Source of the DNA: JBGSKV01 sp041740975
GTDB lineage: Bacteria; Bdellovibrionota_B; Oligoflexia; Oligoflexales; JALZUQ01
Length of the DNA: 64,000 nt
Direction: 5' to 3'
Assembly: GCA_041740975.1 (NCBI GenBank)
Contig: JBGSKV010000038.1
Span: forward strand, 25,318 to 89,317
The position numbers and the translations under genes were made by a program. The notes under the pieces were generated by a model that saw only the letters and a list, made by a program, of their open reading frames with translations, did not search any database and had not been told where the DNA came from. Each line of letters begins with the position of its first letter. Position 1 is the first letter of the stretch. This document shows positions 14,970-23,359 of the stretch, in pieces.

Positions 14970-17513
14970 GTGAATGCTTCTTTAGTTTCGCAAATTGCGC
15001 AAGAACTTAAACTTCAAGATTATCAGGTCAGTGCAGTCGTACAGCTAACAAGCGAAGACTGCACGGTACCATTCATAGCTCGCTACCGAAAAGAACGTAC
15101 GGGTACTCTGGATGAAGTCCAAATTCGGGCGATCATCGAGCGTTACAATTACGTTATGGAGCTTGAAAAACTCAAAGAACAGTGCCTTGCGGTTATCCGC
15201 ACACAGGCTGAGCAAAAGCCTGAGCTCAAACCAAAACTTCCCGAAATTGAAAAACAAGTTCGAGCTTGCCAGACGAAGCAACAGCTCGAAGATGTCTATA
15301 TGCCTTATCGTCCGAAACGTCGTACGAAGGCACAAATCGCTACGGAAAAAGGCCTCGAACCTCTCGCTAAACTTATTATGACCAAACTCAGCGAGGGCGC
15401 GGACCTTCTGGTCACTGCGACACCTTTTGTAAACGCGACTAACGAAAAAATTGCGGCGGAACTTCGGGTGCAAAATGAAGCGGAAGCTTTGCAGGGAGCC
15501 TCCGATATTGTCGCCGAACAGCTGAGTGAATCGGCATCTATTCGCGATCTTGTCCGAAGACTTATGTATGCGACGGGCCGCCAAGTGGCAAAAGCCAACA
15601 CGATTGATGATGCGCTTGGAAAAGTACGCGACGCTAAAAAAACCGCAAAATTCCAAGAAAAAATGGACAAGTTTACCAACTATTTTGATTACGATGAGCC
15701 GATTGGCAAAATCCCTCCGCACCGCATCATGGCTTTGCGCCGAGGCGAATCCGAGAAATGCTTAATCGTGAATTTGGTAGTGGATGAACCACAAATTTTG
15801 CAGAGTATGAAAGACCAAATCTTACAAGATAAAGTCTGCCACACTTCCACGAAAGAATGGTTGGAAGCTATGGTGAAGTCGTCTTACCGCCGCCTACTGT
15901 CTCCTTCTATCGAAACCGAAATTCGTTTGGAACTGAAAGAGCGCGCCGAAAAAGAGGCTATCCGCGTATTTTCCGACAACCTTGGCAAACTTTTGATGTT
16001 GCCCCCTATTCCATCCGCAACGGTTTGTGGAATCGATCCAGGTGTACGCACGGGATCGAAGTGTGCCGTCGTTTCGAGTACCGGAACTTATGTGGACGCG
16101 ATTACGATATATCCAAACTTCTCGGATGCAGCTTCCACCGCTACCGATGAAGCTCGTAAAAACCTGCGTGATCTTTTGATTTCAAAAAATGTCGGCTATA
16201 TCGCCATCGGCAACGGCACGGGCAGTGAAAAAATCGGCCAACTGGTAGCGGAACTTCTTAAGTCGGAACCCGCTTTGCAAAACGTTAAGCGCCTCATCGT
16301 CAATGAAGCCGGCGCGAGTGTCTATTCGACCGATGATATTGCTCGGGAGGAGTTTCCGGATTTGGACGTGACGATTCGCAGTGCCATTAGTATTGCGCGC
16401 CGCTTGCAAGATCCATTATCTGAGCTAGTCAAAATTGAGCCTCGCTCGATTGGCGTCGGCCAATATCAACATGATTTGAATGCGACCAAGCTTGGGAAAA
16501 GTTTGGCGGAAGTCGTTGAAAGTTGCGTAAACAAAGTTGGCGTTGACCTCAACACGGCAAGTTACAAACTCTTAAGTTACGTGTCGGGTATCCGTGCGAC
16601 TGTGGCCAAAAATATCGTGCAGCATAGAGACAAGAACGGTCCATTCAAAAATCGCCAAGAACTTTTAGAAGTCAGTGGATTTGGTGGTAAGGCATTCGAA
16701 CAAGCAGCAGGATTTTTGCGCATTAAAGGCGGTACGAACCCTCTTGATAATTCTTCCGTGCATCCGGAACGATATGAAATCGTGCAAAAAATAGCGGAAG
16801 ATTTGAAGCAACCCATTGCGGCACTTATCGAACAGGAACATGTCGTAAAGAGTATTCCCATTGAAAATTATGTAAGTGAGACGGTTGGTTTGCCGACCCT
16901 GAAAGATATTGTTGACGAGCTTATCAAACCTGGCCGCGATCCGAGATCGGAAGGTTCGCGCTTGGCATTCTCAGCGGATGTGAGCAGCATTGAAGATCTG
17001 AAAGTTGATATGGTTTTGCCAGGTACCGTCACGAACGTTACAAACTTTGGTGCATTTGTCGATATTGGGGTCCATCACAATGGATTGATTCATATCAGTG
17101 AACTTTCCAACCAGTTTGTAAAAGACGCGACGCAAATGATTCACGTCGGCGATGTCATTGAAGTCAAAGTCATTGATATCGATTTGAAACGTAAGCGAAT
17201 AAGCCTGAGCACCAAAACAGCACAGACTCAAACACCACCCCCATCGAGACCTCGGCAGCAAGATCGTCCGCCTCAGTCACCGCAAGGGCAAGGCCCTCGC
17301 GGTCAAAGACCGCCTCAGCAAGGCCAGAGACCACCACATCGTGGTCAGAACCAACAGAATCGAGGCCATCGACCGCCTCAACATGGGCAGAGACCACCTC
17401 AGCATCAAGGACCAAGGCCCGTCGCTTCCTCGCAACGTCGAGACCACAAGCCTTCCAAGCCCGAGCAGAATTATACGCTCGATGATTTAATGGCTAAGTT
17501 CAAAACGAAATAA
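14970..17513 (+). CDS. tex: Transcription accessory protein Tex (S1 RNA-binding)
   Basis: This 847-residue Tex protein starts at a GTG two bases after ndk. The order of parts is standard: helical N-terminal region with 'VPFIARYRKERTGTLDE', a YqgF-like RNase H fold near residue 345 ('CGIDPGVRTGSKCAVV'), helix-hairpin-helix segments ('LLSYVSGIRATVAKNIV'), and an S1 domain near residues 680-750 ('GTVTNVTNFGAFVDIGVH'). The last ~95 residues are a Pro/Gln/Arg-rich low-complexity tail not present in most Tex proteins, possibly an extra RNA-contact region. Tex aids transcription and RNA handling and affects toxin expression in some pathogens. Confidence 0.95.
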   Translation: MNASLVSQIAQELKLQDYQVSAVVQLTSEDCTVPFIARYRKERTGTLDEVQIRAIIERYNYVMELEKLKEQCLAVIRTQAEQKPELKPKLPEIEKQVRACQTKQQLEDVYMPYRPKRRTKAQIATEKGLEPLAKLIMTKLSEGADLLVTATPFVNATNEKIAAELRVQNEAEALQGASDIVAEQLSESASIRDLVRRLMYATGRQVAKANTIDDALGKVRDAKKTAKFQEKMDKFTNYFDYDEPIGKIPPHRIMALRRGESEKCLIVNLVVDEPQILQSMKDQILQDKVCHTSTKEWLEAMVKSSYRRLLSPSIETEIRLELKERAEKEAIRVFSDNLGKLLMLPPIPSATVCGIDPGVRTGSKCAVVSSTGTYVDAITIYPNFSDAASTATDEARKNLRDLLISKNVGYIAIGNGTGSEKIGQLVAELLKSEPALQNVKRLIVNEAGASVYSTDDIAREEFPDLDVTIRSAISIARRLQDPLSELVKIEPRSIGVGQYQHDLNATKLGKSLAEVVESCVNKVGVDLNTASYKLLSYVSGIRATVAKNIVQHRDKNGPFKNRQELLEVSGFGGKAFEQAAGFLRIKGGTNPLDNSSVHPERYEIVQKIAEDLKQPIAALIEQEHVVKSIPIENYVSETVGLPTLKDIVDELIKPGRDPRSEGSRLAFSADVSSIEDLKVDMVLPGTVTNVTNFGAFVDIGVHHNGLIHISELSNQFVKDATQMIHVGDVIEVKVIDIDLKRKRISLSTKTAQTQTPPPSRPRQQDRPPQSPQGQGPRGQRPPQQGQRPPHRGQNQQNRGHRPPQHGQRPPQHQGPRPVASSQRRDHKPSKPEQNYTLDDLMAKFKTK

Positions 17514-17520
17514 ATATTTA

Positions 17521-17594
17521 TCGTCATCCCGATGCGAAAGCCGCTCATCCAGAGCGCAGCGAAGGATGACGAAAGACTTTGCTCTGGATGACCT
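17521..17594. repeat. Dispersed GGATGAC repeat, copy 1
   Basis: This intergenic element has inverted arms CATCCAGAGC (17546-17555) and GCTCTGGATG (17581-17590), plus extra GTCATCC and GGATGAC units. A related copy lies at 26465-26536. It follows tex and may fold into a hairpin in the transcript's 3' end. Confidence 0.65.
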
Positions 17595-17674
17595 TACTCA
17601 GTAAGACGGGTTGCCACCCCACCCCTAAACGATTATTATAGCTGAACATTCAATCTTAATGGATAGGTCGGACT

Positions 17675-19171
17675 ATGCGTGAGTGGAGATTGCGATTAAT
17701 CGCTTTGGTGGGACTAGCTTTGTCCAGCGGCGCTGTCCATGCGGAACCGTGGCTCGCAAACAAATTTGCAAATAATTGCTCCAGTTGTCATGCGCCGGGT
17801 CGCAAGAATGTCGAGTTTAAAGATCGCCGTTGTTCACTCTCATGCCAAAGTTGCCACGTCAATCCGAATGGCGGCGGCCTTCGAAACCATTACGGTAAAT
17901 GGAATGAAGATCATTGGCTTGGCTCCATCAAACTGCAAGGCTTTCTAAAATCTAAAAATGCCCCTGCGCCGTTTCCTGAACAAAAATACGCAAAAATCGG
18001 CGAGAATCGCGTTATTCGTAAACTTTTCGCCAAGGTCGGCCCACCCTTGGTTTATGCCGAAGGTCGCCCAACTGATTTGCATGCCTACGGTCCGGAAGTT
18101 GATAAAAACTTCGAAGAAATTGTCACTGCCGAGAATCGCGACGACTGGCTTATGACTGTTCCCGAAGAAGATCCTTATCGCGAGATGGATCGAAGTAAAG
18201 TCGACGGCGGCGGGGATTTTCGGTTCGTCTCCAGGTATTTGGCCACTGTTCGAACATCCGCTGATGGCGCCGAAATTGATGGCACAGAAACTGACAACTT
18301 TTTATTGTCTGGTGATATCGGTTTACGATTCCGTCCCATTCATCGCCACGTCCATTTGGTTTTAGAGAATCGATATATTGGCCATCCCATTCACAAAGTC
18401 AGTGACTGGAATTCGGAGTTTGTTCGGCGAAGTATGTATGCGTTGGTCGATGACTTACCGTACAACAGCTTCGGAATGGTCGGCATCTACAAACCGCAAA
18501 TCGGCGAGAATTCTGCAGACCATACCATCTTGAGCGAAGTCGTAAAAAGCCAAACCTTAGTCGACAACGATGAAAGTGGTTTTGCTTATGAGGGCCTATC
18601 TATAGGTGCTGCACCGGGAATTCCTTTCGTGAACTTACATGTTTTGGGTCGTCAGTATATCAACGGCAAAATGGCGAACGATAGCCACTTGGGCTTTGCG
18701 GCAAATGTCGGCGGCAGATTTACGAAGTACGGATTATCTTCGAGCTATACCTTTGTCTATAGCAACAGAGACGATTTGTCGGGAACGGAAGTGAAGGCTT
18801 TGATTCATGATGTGACCGTTGGGGCTAGCTTAGGTCGCACCACAATGAATCTGGATTTTATGTATTACAGCAAAAGTGTCGATGAAAAGACTTATATCAA
18901 TGGCACCTACTTTGGTGGCGAAACCAATTTTCGCACGTGGCGAGATGTATACGGGTTCGCAAACTTAGGGTACTTAACGACATCCAGAACTCTTCGCCCT
19001 GGTTCCTCTTTGCAAATGCGCCTAGGTGCCAAAGGTTTCATCGTCCCAGGTGTTCAGTTAAGTTTGGCTTTTGTCTTTGATCAAGATGAAACCACAAGCG
19101 AAACTCCAAACACTGATAAGACTTCCTTTAGTCAAATCGGCGCGGTTACTCAAGTTCATCTTTATTTGTGA
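17675..19171 (+). CDS. Di-haem cytochrome c / putative outer-membrane beta-barrel protein
   Basis: This is a 498-residue secreted protein with a Sec signal ending 'SGAVHAEP'. Two c-type haem motifs, 'CSSCH' and 'CQSCH', lie within about 70 residues of the N-terminus, with an extra 'CSLSC'. From about residue 185 onward, many alternating strands rich in Tyr, Gly and Asp end in 'TQVHLYL', which suggests an outer-membrane barrel of about a dozen or more strands. Fusion of a small cytochrome head to a barrel would recall porin-cytochrome electron conduits, but homology to those is not shown. The FmdB gene starts seven bases after its stop. Confidence 0.7.
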   Translation: MREWRLRLIALVGLALSSGAVHAEPWLANKFANNCSSCHAPGRKNVEFKDRRCSLSCQSCHVNPNGGGLRNHYGKWNEDHWLGSIKLQGFLKSKNAPAPFPEQKYAKIGENRVIRKLFAKVGPPLVYAEGRPTDLHAYGPEVDKNFEEIVTAENRDDWLMTVPEEDPYREMDRSKVDGGGDFRFVSRYLATVRTSADGAEIDGTETDNFLLSGDIGLRFRPIHRHVHLVLENRYIGHPIHKVSDWNSEFVRRSMYALVDDLPYNSFGMVGIYKPQIGENSADHTILSEVVKSQTLVDNDESGFAYEGLSIGAAPGIPFVNLHVLGRQYINGKMANDSHLGFAANVGGRFTKYGLSSSYTFVYSNRDDLSGTEVKALIHDVTVGASLGRTTMNLDFMYYSKSVDEKTYINGTYFGGETNFRTWRDVYGFANLGYLTTSRTLRPGSSLQMRLGAKGFIVPGVQLSLAFVFDQDETTSETPNTDKTSFSQIGAVTQVHLYL

Positions 19172-19178
19172 GGCCGTA

Positions 19179-19484
19179 ATGCCCATCTATGTTTATCAAT
19201 GTCTGAAGTGCGAAGAAAAAATGGAAGTGATTCAAAAGGTCAATGAATCCTCCCCAGCTACATGCATACACTGCCAAGCTTCCGGCAACCTCAAAAAAAT
19301 CATCAGCCCTATTTCATCTCGCAAAGTTGATAGGCCAACCGGAAATCCTAAAGAGCACGACATCCCGCCAGAGGCGTACCAACCCCTCACTCCTGTACGG
19401 AATGAAAATCTGATTAAAGATAAAAAGACTGGGCATTACGTCGAAGCTGAACCCAATGATCCAAAGCTCGAGAAAACAAAGTAA
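19179..19484 (+). CDS. FmdB-family zinc-ribbon protein
   Basis: This is 101 residues from the ATG at 19179, where 'MPIYVYQCLKCEEKMEVIQK' matches the FmdB/CxxC-CxxC regulatory-protein start. The second pair is 'CIHCQA', giving a treble-clef zinc ribbon within the first 45 residues. The rest is polar and low-complexity. Function in most members is unknown; some are linked to transcription of amidase or formamidase genes. The stop codon TAA is the first part of the long palindrome at 19482-19597. Confidence 0.85.
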   Translation: MPIYVYQCLKCEEKMEVIQKVNESSPATCIHCQASGNLKKIISPISSRKVDRPTGNPKEHDIPPEAYQPLTPVRNENLIKDKKTGHYVEAEPNDPKLEKTK

Positions 19485-19597
19485 TTCGGTAATTCGGGGA
19501 CACATAACTAAATTGTATAAATAAAAAGCCCAAAGTATTAAAACTTTGGGCTTTTTATTTATACAATTTAGTTATGTGTCCCCGAATTACCGAATTA
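19482..19597. terminator. 116-bp perfect palindrome with bidirectional terminator core
   Basis: The arms 19482-19536 and 19543-19597 are perfectly complementary (55 bp) around a 6-nt loop. The core AAAAAGCCCAAAGT ... ACTTTGGGCTTTTT is an intrinsic terminator in both directions. The outer ~32 nt of each arm recur in the palindrome at 52740-52849. The element begins and ends with the stop codons of the two convergent genes that flank it. Confidence 0.85.
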
Positions 19598-20080
19598 ATT
19601 ACACTTGGCTTCTTCGGTTAGCCAAGCATCGATGTTGGTTTGAGGTAAAGCCGAACTCTGATTGCCACCGCCATGACCGGGTGCTGCCAGATAAATTTTC
19701 TTGGTGAGAACGCCGACGCTGCCACTACTAAAACGAAGTAGAGCCAGACGATTGGAAGGCTGATCCACTAGACTAAAAGGTAACGCTTGGTGAGAGGAGG
19801 TATGACAGCCAGACTCCGCACAGGTTGCTTCGATCGCGGGAGAGATGTTCTCTTCAAAAGCTACGAGAGCCGTTTTTTCGCATTCGGAAAGGCCACCCGC
19901 TCCGTCCGCGCCATCAAACTCTTGATAGTCGGAACAAGCCAATGCTGAAAGCATGAGTCCTAGAACACATACGCGGCCAACAAAATAACTATGGAAGATT
20001 TTGTAAGTACGTTCGCAAAGTGTTTTTATTTTGCATGGTATCAAAGCCAGGTTGTCCTCTTGGCATAAAAAGTTGAGCAC
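19595..20080 (-). CDS. Putative haem-binding lipoprotein
   Basis: This frame gives up to 161 residues. A hydrophobic signal ends in 'LSALAC', and the mature part has 'ATCAESGCHTSS', a Cys-X4-Cys-His variant of the c-haem motif found in small lipoprotein cytochromes. The start is uncertain: the ATG at 20080 overlaps the upstream gene by 92 bp, while a TTG at 20044 is the other reasonable choice. It is last in a five-gene minus-strand operon. Its TAA lies inside the palindrome at 19482-19597. Confidence 0.65.
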   Translation of the reverse strand: MLNFLCQEDNLALIPCKIKTLCERTYKIFHSYFVGRVCVLGLMLSALACSDYQEFDGADGAGGLSECEKTALVAFEENISPAIEATCAESGCHTSSHQALPFSLVDQPSNRLALLRFSSGSVGVLTKKIYLAAPGHGGGNQSSALPQTNIDAWLTEEAKCN

Positions 20081-21377
20081 TTGGGTCTAAGTCTATCACG
20101 CTCAGTATTTGCACGCTAGCAGATCTCACTTGACCATATGTATCCATAAGAGGCGCACGGTTTTGGTGGCACCCCAAACATCCATTGCTATTCAAGATTG
20201 GTCGAATATTAGTCGTGAACTCGAGCTCTTCAGGAGTGAGTTCGCGGCCAGCGACCTCTTCAATATCTTCCAAATTCTTTTTGTAATAGTACATACCCGT
20301 ACCTGGCTTAGACGTTGTACGGTAAGCTATTTTGAAGGTTTGCTTTGGGGCGATGGTCGTAGGCAGGTACAATAGCTTTTCGGTTTGATCATACTTCCAA
20401 CCTTCAACTTCGGCTTCCCCAACCAAGACTTTGATCGACACCGGGTTGGCGGATTTTTCTAACTGAACTGTAAAAAATCCATTGTCAGAACCTTCACGAA
20501 TGACACGCTTCATAAAATCTTGAAAATTACTGGAACAGATAGAGGTGAAAAGACCGCCGGAGTGTTCCTGCAACTCCACCATATAATTTTTTCTTTCGTA
20601 AGCTTTGTATTCTGCTTCTTCGGTAAGGCCACTGACAATTTCATGAGTGTGCTGCTTGGTACCATCGGCTTTAGGAAGCATGCAACCCAACTCAGGCACT
20701 GTAATAACGGAAACGCGCCAATTGCCCTTGCCGCGACTTTCATCCAAATCATCAATCAGATCGTCTGTCGTCACAGACTCTTCACGTTCATCACTGAGCG
20801 CCATATAAATGACATTGAGAAATGAATCGGAACGCAGGAATCCCTTGGCAGGATTTTCATCGTCGTCATTCTTCGCCACTAGACCTTTCAAAGTCGCAAG
20901 TGGACGTAGATAAACGAAGTCACCGTAAGCCGGACGACCATCGATGCGGGCGCGTATTCTGACTGCATCCATCAGGCCGACGCTTTTTGGCTTAGCCATA
21001 TAACCTATTTCGGGGTTGATCTGAACGAGCGAACCAGCCGTGGTATCCAAGTTGCCTTGGTTACTATACATGGCGTTGGCAATACCAAATTGGAAATCGA
21101 GACCAGAGTAAAAGAGTTTGTAAGAAAAGTCTGACAATCCACTCTGGACGGCGGTACTTCCATTCAAAAGTGTGGAGCGCAACATGTACGTTGCGGAGTT
21201 AAATCGAGTCGAGTTTTCTTGCAAAAGCAGGATGTCGGTTTTTTTAAGTGTATAACCAGCAGTAAATTCCATCGTTATGGCTTTACCGTCAGCTGCGCCA
21301 TCCGCATCGGGTTCAATTTGACAAGCCGATAGTAGACTGCCAAGAATGACCAAACTTAGAGACAAATACTTTTTCAT
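19989..21377 (-). CDS. VWA-like lipoprotein with C-terminal haem motif
   Basis: This is a 462-residue lipoprotein ('SLLSAC'). Early in the mature part, 'KTDILLLQENSTRF' sits where VWA domains have 'vDIlfvvDnSgSM', so the metal-binding DxSxS is lost. 'VIYMALSDEREESV' recalls the 'ytSDEdD' strand seen in bacterial secreted VWA-like lipoproteins. The C-terminus has 'NSNGCLGCHQNRAP', one c-type haem site. GGAG lies seven bases before the ATG. It may act as an extracytoplasmic scaffold delivering electrons with the other cytochromes of the operon; that is inference. Confidence 0.7.
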   Translation of the reverse strand: MKKYLSLSLVILGSLLSACQIEPDADGAADGKAITMEFTAGYTLKKTDILLLQENSTRFNSATYMLRSTLLNGSTAVQSGLSDFSYKLFYSGLDFQFGIANAMYSNQGNLDTTAGSLVQINPEIGYMAKPKSVGLMDAVRIRARIDGRPAYGDFVYLRPLATLKGLVAKNDDDENPAKGFLRSDSFLNVIYMALSDEREESVTTDDLIDDLDESRGKGNWRVSVITVPELGCMLPKADGTKQHTHEIVSGLTEEAEYKAYERKNYMVELQEHSGGLFTSICSSNFQDFMKRVIREGSDNGFFTVQLEKSANPVSIKVLVGEAEVEGWKYDQTEKLLYLPTTIAPKQTFKIAYRTTSKPGTGMYYYKKNLEDIEEVAGRELTPEELEFTTNIRPILNSNGCLGCHQNRAPLMDTYGQVRSASVQILSVIDLDPSAQLFMPRGQPGFDTMQNKNTLRTYLQNLP

Positions 21378-21401
21378 AACCGACTCCAGCCAACAACCAA
21401 T

Positions 21402-22757
21402 CTATGTCGCCTTTGGTGAAATTCCCTTCGGATACGCCACCGTTGGCTCAACGCCTGCCATTTTCAAAACCAATGCAATTAAGTTTTTGTGCTCCAAAAT
21501 CCCTAAAGGATTTCCCGCTGACATTTGATATTGATGACCATTGGTCCGCAGTCCATTGACGTTACCTAAGTTGCCAATAATCGCTCTGGTACCAAACACA
21601 CCTTCGTTAACAAGTGCCGCAGGACCACTGATGATCGACATGCCGCCGGCAGCGTCACCATTGTTCATGGAGCGGCCACCGTCACTGACGATGACTGTGA
21701 TGGCATTCGGCAACTCTTGAGAAATCCTTACATAGAGATCCGCCAACATAGCTGTTCCGACGTAAGGAGAGAGGTTGTTACCACCACCCGGGTTAATTAA
21801 GTTACCGCCACCATTCGTATCGTCCCAAGGAATCGCAATCATAAAATTATTACAGAGACCTGTTTTGGCGACGGCAATGACCGCTTCAACCTGTCTTTCG
21901 ACTACGTTTAGACCAGCGCCCAACGACACCGCGAGCCCGGCGACCGCTGGCTCAATTTTTTCTTTAATTTGCAGTAGTCTCGCCAAAACCCCAGAGTTAC
22001 GGGCCGCGAGTGCGTCCAGCTTCTTGCGAAAATCCAAGGCTTTTTTAGATGCAGACAAGGGAGCGACTGAATTTTGCAGAGTTGTGCGTAGTTGCAGAGG
22101 ACTTTCAAAGGTTGGTAATGGAATGCCCTGTGGTCCGCGTGCAGATTCACTACTGTCGTTCGCTAAGGCGCGCAAAGAGAAGCCAACGAAACCCATGAGG
22201 TTACCTGGATCTTCGCCCGTATCTTGCAAGGCGCTATTTAAACCACCTTTTTCGTTATCAATTCCGGAGTCATTCAAATTGTGACCACCGGCATTACTAT
22301 TCACTTTCGGAATAATCGCTAGATTGTAACCATCCGCTAAACCAGCCAAGCGTCCACCAAAAAGCTGCGTCATACGCATATCCGCACGACCACGATAGTC
22401 CGTGTAGGCCAATGCCTCACCACTGATCGGATTACCTTTGTACGAAGCAGCTGTCGCGCCGTTCATACCATCAAGACCGTTAAGAACCTGAGCACTAACC
22501 GTCGAAACACCTTCGGTTTCTAGCATAAGCGGCTGTTGCGTTTTATCAATCAAAGTAATCTGAATAATGGGATTCGGACGTCCAGCTGGATCTGCTGCCA
22601 AAGCTTCTTGGCTACCTAACGAGATCGCTTTGCGAATGTCGGCTGGCAACATATTGGCATACATATCTAAAAGGGTTATGCCGGTAGCGACACCCAATGT
22701 ACTCCTCTGAATCGCCTCTCGACGGGACAGGATCTTGTTTTGTGGTTTTAGTTTCAT
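21402..22757 (-). CDS. Tat-exported DUF1501-like protein
   Basis: This 451-residue protein has a twin-arginine signal ('SRREAIQRSTLGVATGI') and so is probably folded before export. The body resembles the DUF1501/alkaline-phosphatase-like family in layout: 'MIAIPWDDTN' in the middle and 'ITVIVSDGGRSMNNGDAAGG' followed by 'VFGTRAIIGN' and a C-terminal 'LALVLKMAGVEP'. I assign it only loosely to that group. DUF1501 genes often pair with haem-containing DUF1800/DUF1549-type proteins, which fits the cytochromes on both sides here. Catalytic residues cannot be named. Confidence 0.65.
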   Translation of the reverse strand: MKLKPQNKILSRREAIQRSTLGVATGITLLDMYANMLPADIRKAISLGSQEALAADPAGRPNPIIQITLIDKTQQPLMLETEGVSTVSAQVLNGLDGMNGATAASYKGNPISGEALAYTDYRGRADMRMTQLFGGRLAGLADGYNLAIIPKVNSNAGGHNLNDSGIDNEKGGLNSALQDTGEDPGNLMGFVGFSLRALANDSSESARGPQGIPLPTFESPLQLRTTLQNSVAPLSASKKALDFRKKLDALAARNSGVLARLLQIKEKIEPAVAGLAVSLGAGLNVVERQVEAVIAVAKTGLCNNFMIAIPWDDTNGGGNLINPGGGNNLSPYVGTAMLADLYVRISQELPNAITVIVSDGGRSMNNGDAAGGMSIISGPAALVNEGVFGTRAIIGNLGNVNGLRTNGHQYQMSAGNPLGILEHKNLIALVLKMAGVEPTVAYPKGISPKAT

Positions 22758-22784
22758 ATGTATATTCCTTATAATTTTCTTGGT

Positions 22785-23333
22785 TTAGTTGCGTTTCGCG
22801 AATGCCATTGATGAAATGAGTGCGGCAATTGCTTCTCTTTGGTTTGTTAAACACATCTCAGCAAATTCTTGTACCAACTCTTCGCTTTCATAGTCGGCGC
22901 TGAAGTCGACATAAGGAATGGCTCGCGATAACATTTCGCGCGCTGATCCGGCTGTGTCACAGTTGCAGCTTGGGTCTTGCGAAATCTCACATTGTGTTGC
23001 CGCATTTCCAGCCAAGTGACCTAGTACGAGGAAATAACCGGTCATGACGTTCGTTCCACTGGCCGTATCAGCATAAGTTTTACCAACGCTCAAACCTTCA
23101 ATTTCGCCGAATACTTTCTTGTATTTCTCCAGCAAACTTTCCCCTGGGTCCGATACGTCTTCATCTTTTTCGTAGCCAAGTGTCGTTTGCAAACTTGTAC
23201 TTAATAAGGCAACACCCTTGAGTTGGATGATTTCTTCTTCTTCACTGAGTCCTTTGTTTTCGCTGCCGCCACTGCTGCAGGCCAAAGCCATGCCCAGCAT
23301 CCCAACGAGAAACATTTTGTTAACTAGCACCAT
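22785..23333 (-). CDS. Putative lipoprotein of the cytochrome operon
   Basis: This is a 182-residue lipoprotein ('GMALAC', Cys near residue 19), rich in acidic residues early on and predicted helical later. A Cys cluster 'CEISQDPSCNCD' lies in the middle. The start ATG is preceded by GAGGCGAG. It sits between the haem protein gene (26 bp upstream) and the Tat protein gene (27 bp downstream). No family recognised. Confidence 0.7.
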   Translation of the reverse strand: MVLVNKMFLVGMLGMALACSSGGSENKGLSEEEEIIQLKGVALLSTSLQTTLGYEKDEDVSDPGESLLEKYKKVFGEIEGLSVGKTYADTASGTNVMTGYFLVLGHLAGNAATQCEISQDPSCNCDTAGSAREMLSRAIPYVDFSADYESEELVQEFAEMCLTNQREAIAALISSMAFAKRN

Positions 23334-23359
23334 ACTCGCCTCCTCGAAACTATAGGGGT

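Noticed and set aside
15045..15722. 225-codon minus-strand frame inside tex.
   Set aside because: Antisense shadow of a highly conserved gene; composition rich in Arg, Phe and Leu without motifs.
21775..22284. 169-codon plus-strand frame.
   Set aside because: Antisense to the Tat-exported protein gene; no ribosome binding site or recognisable fold.
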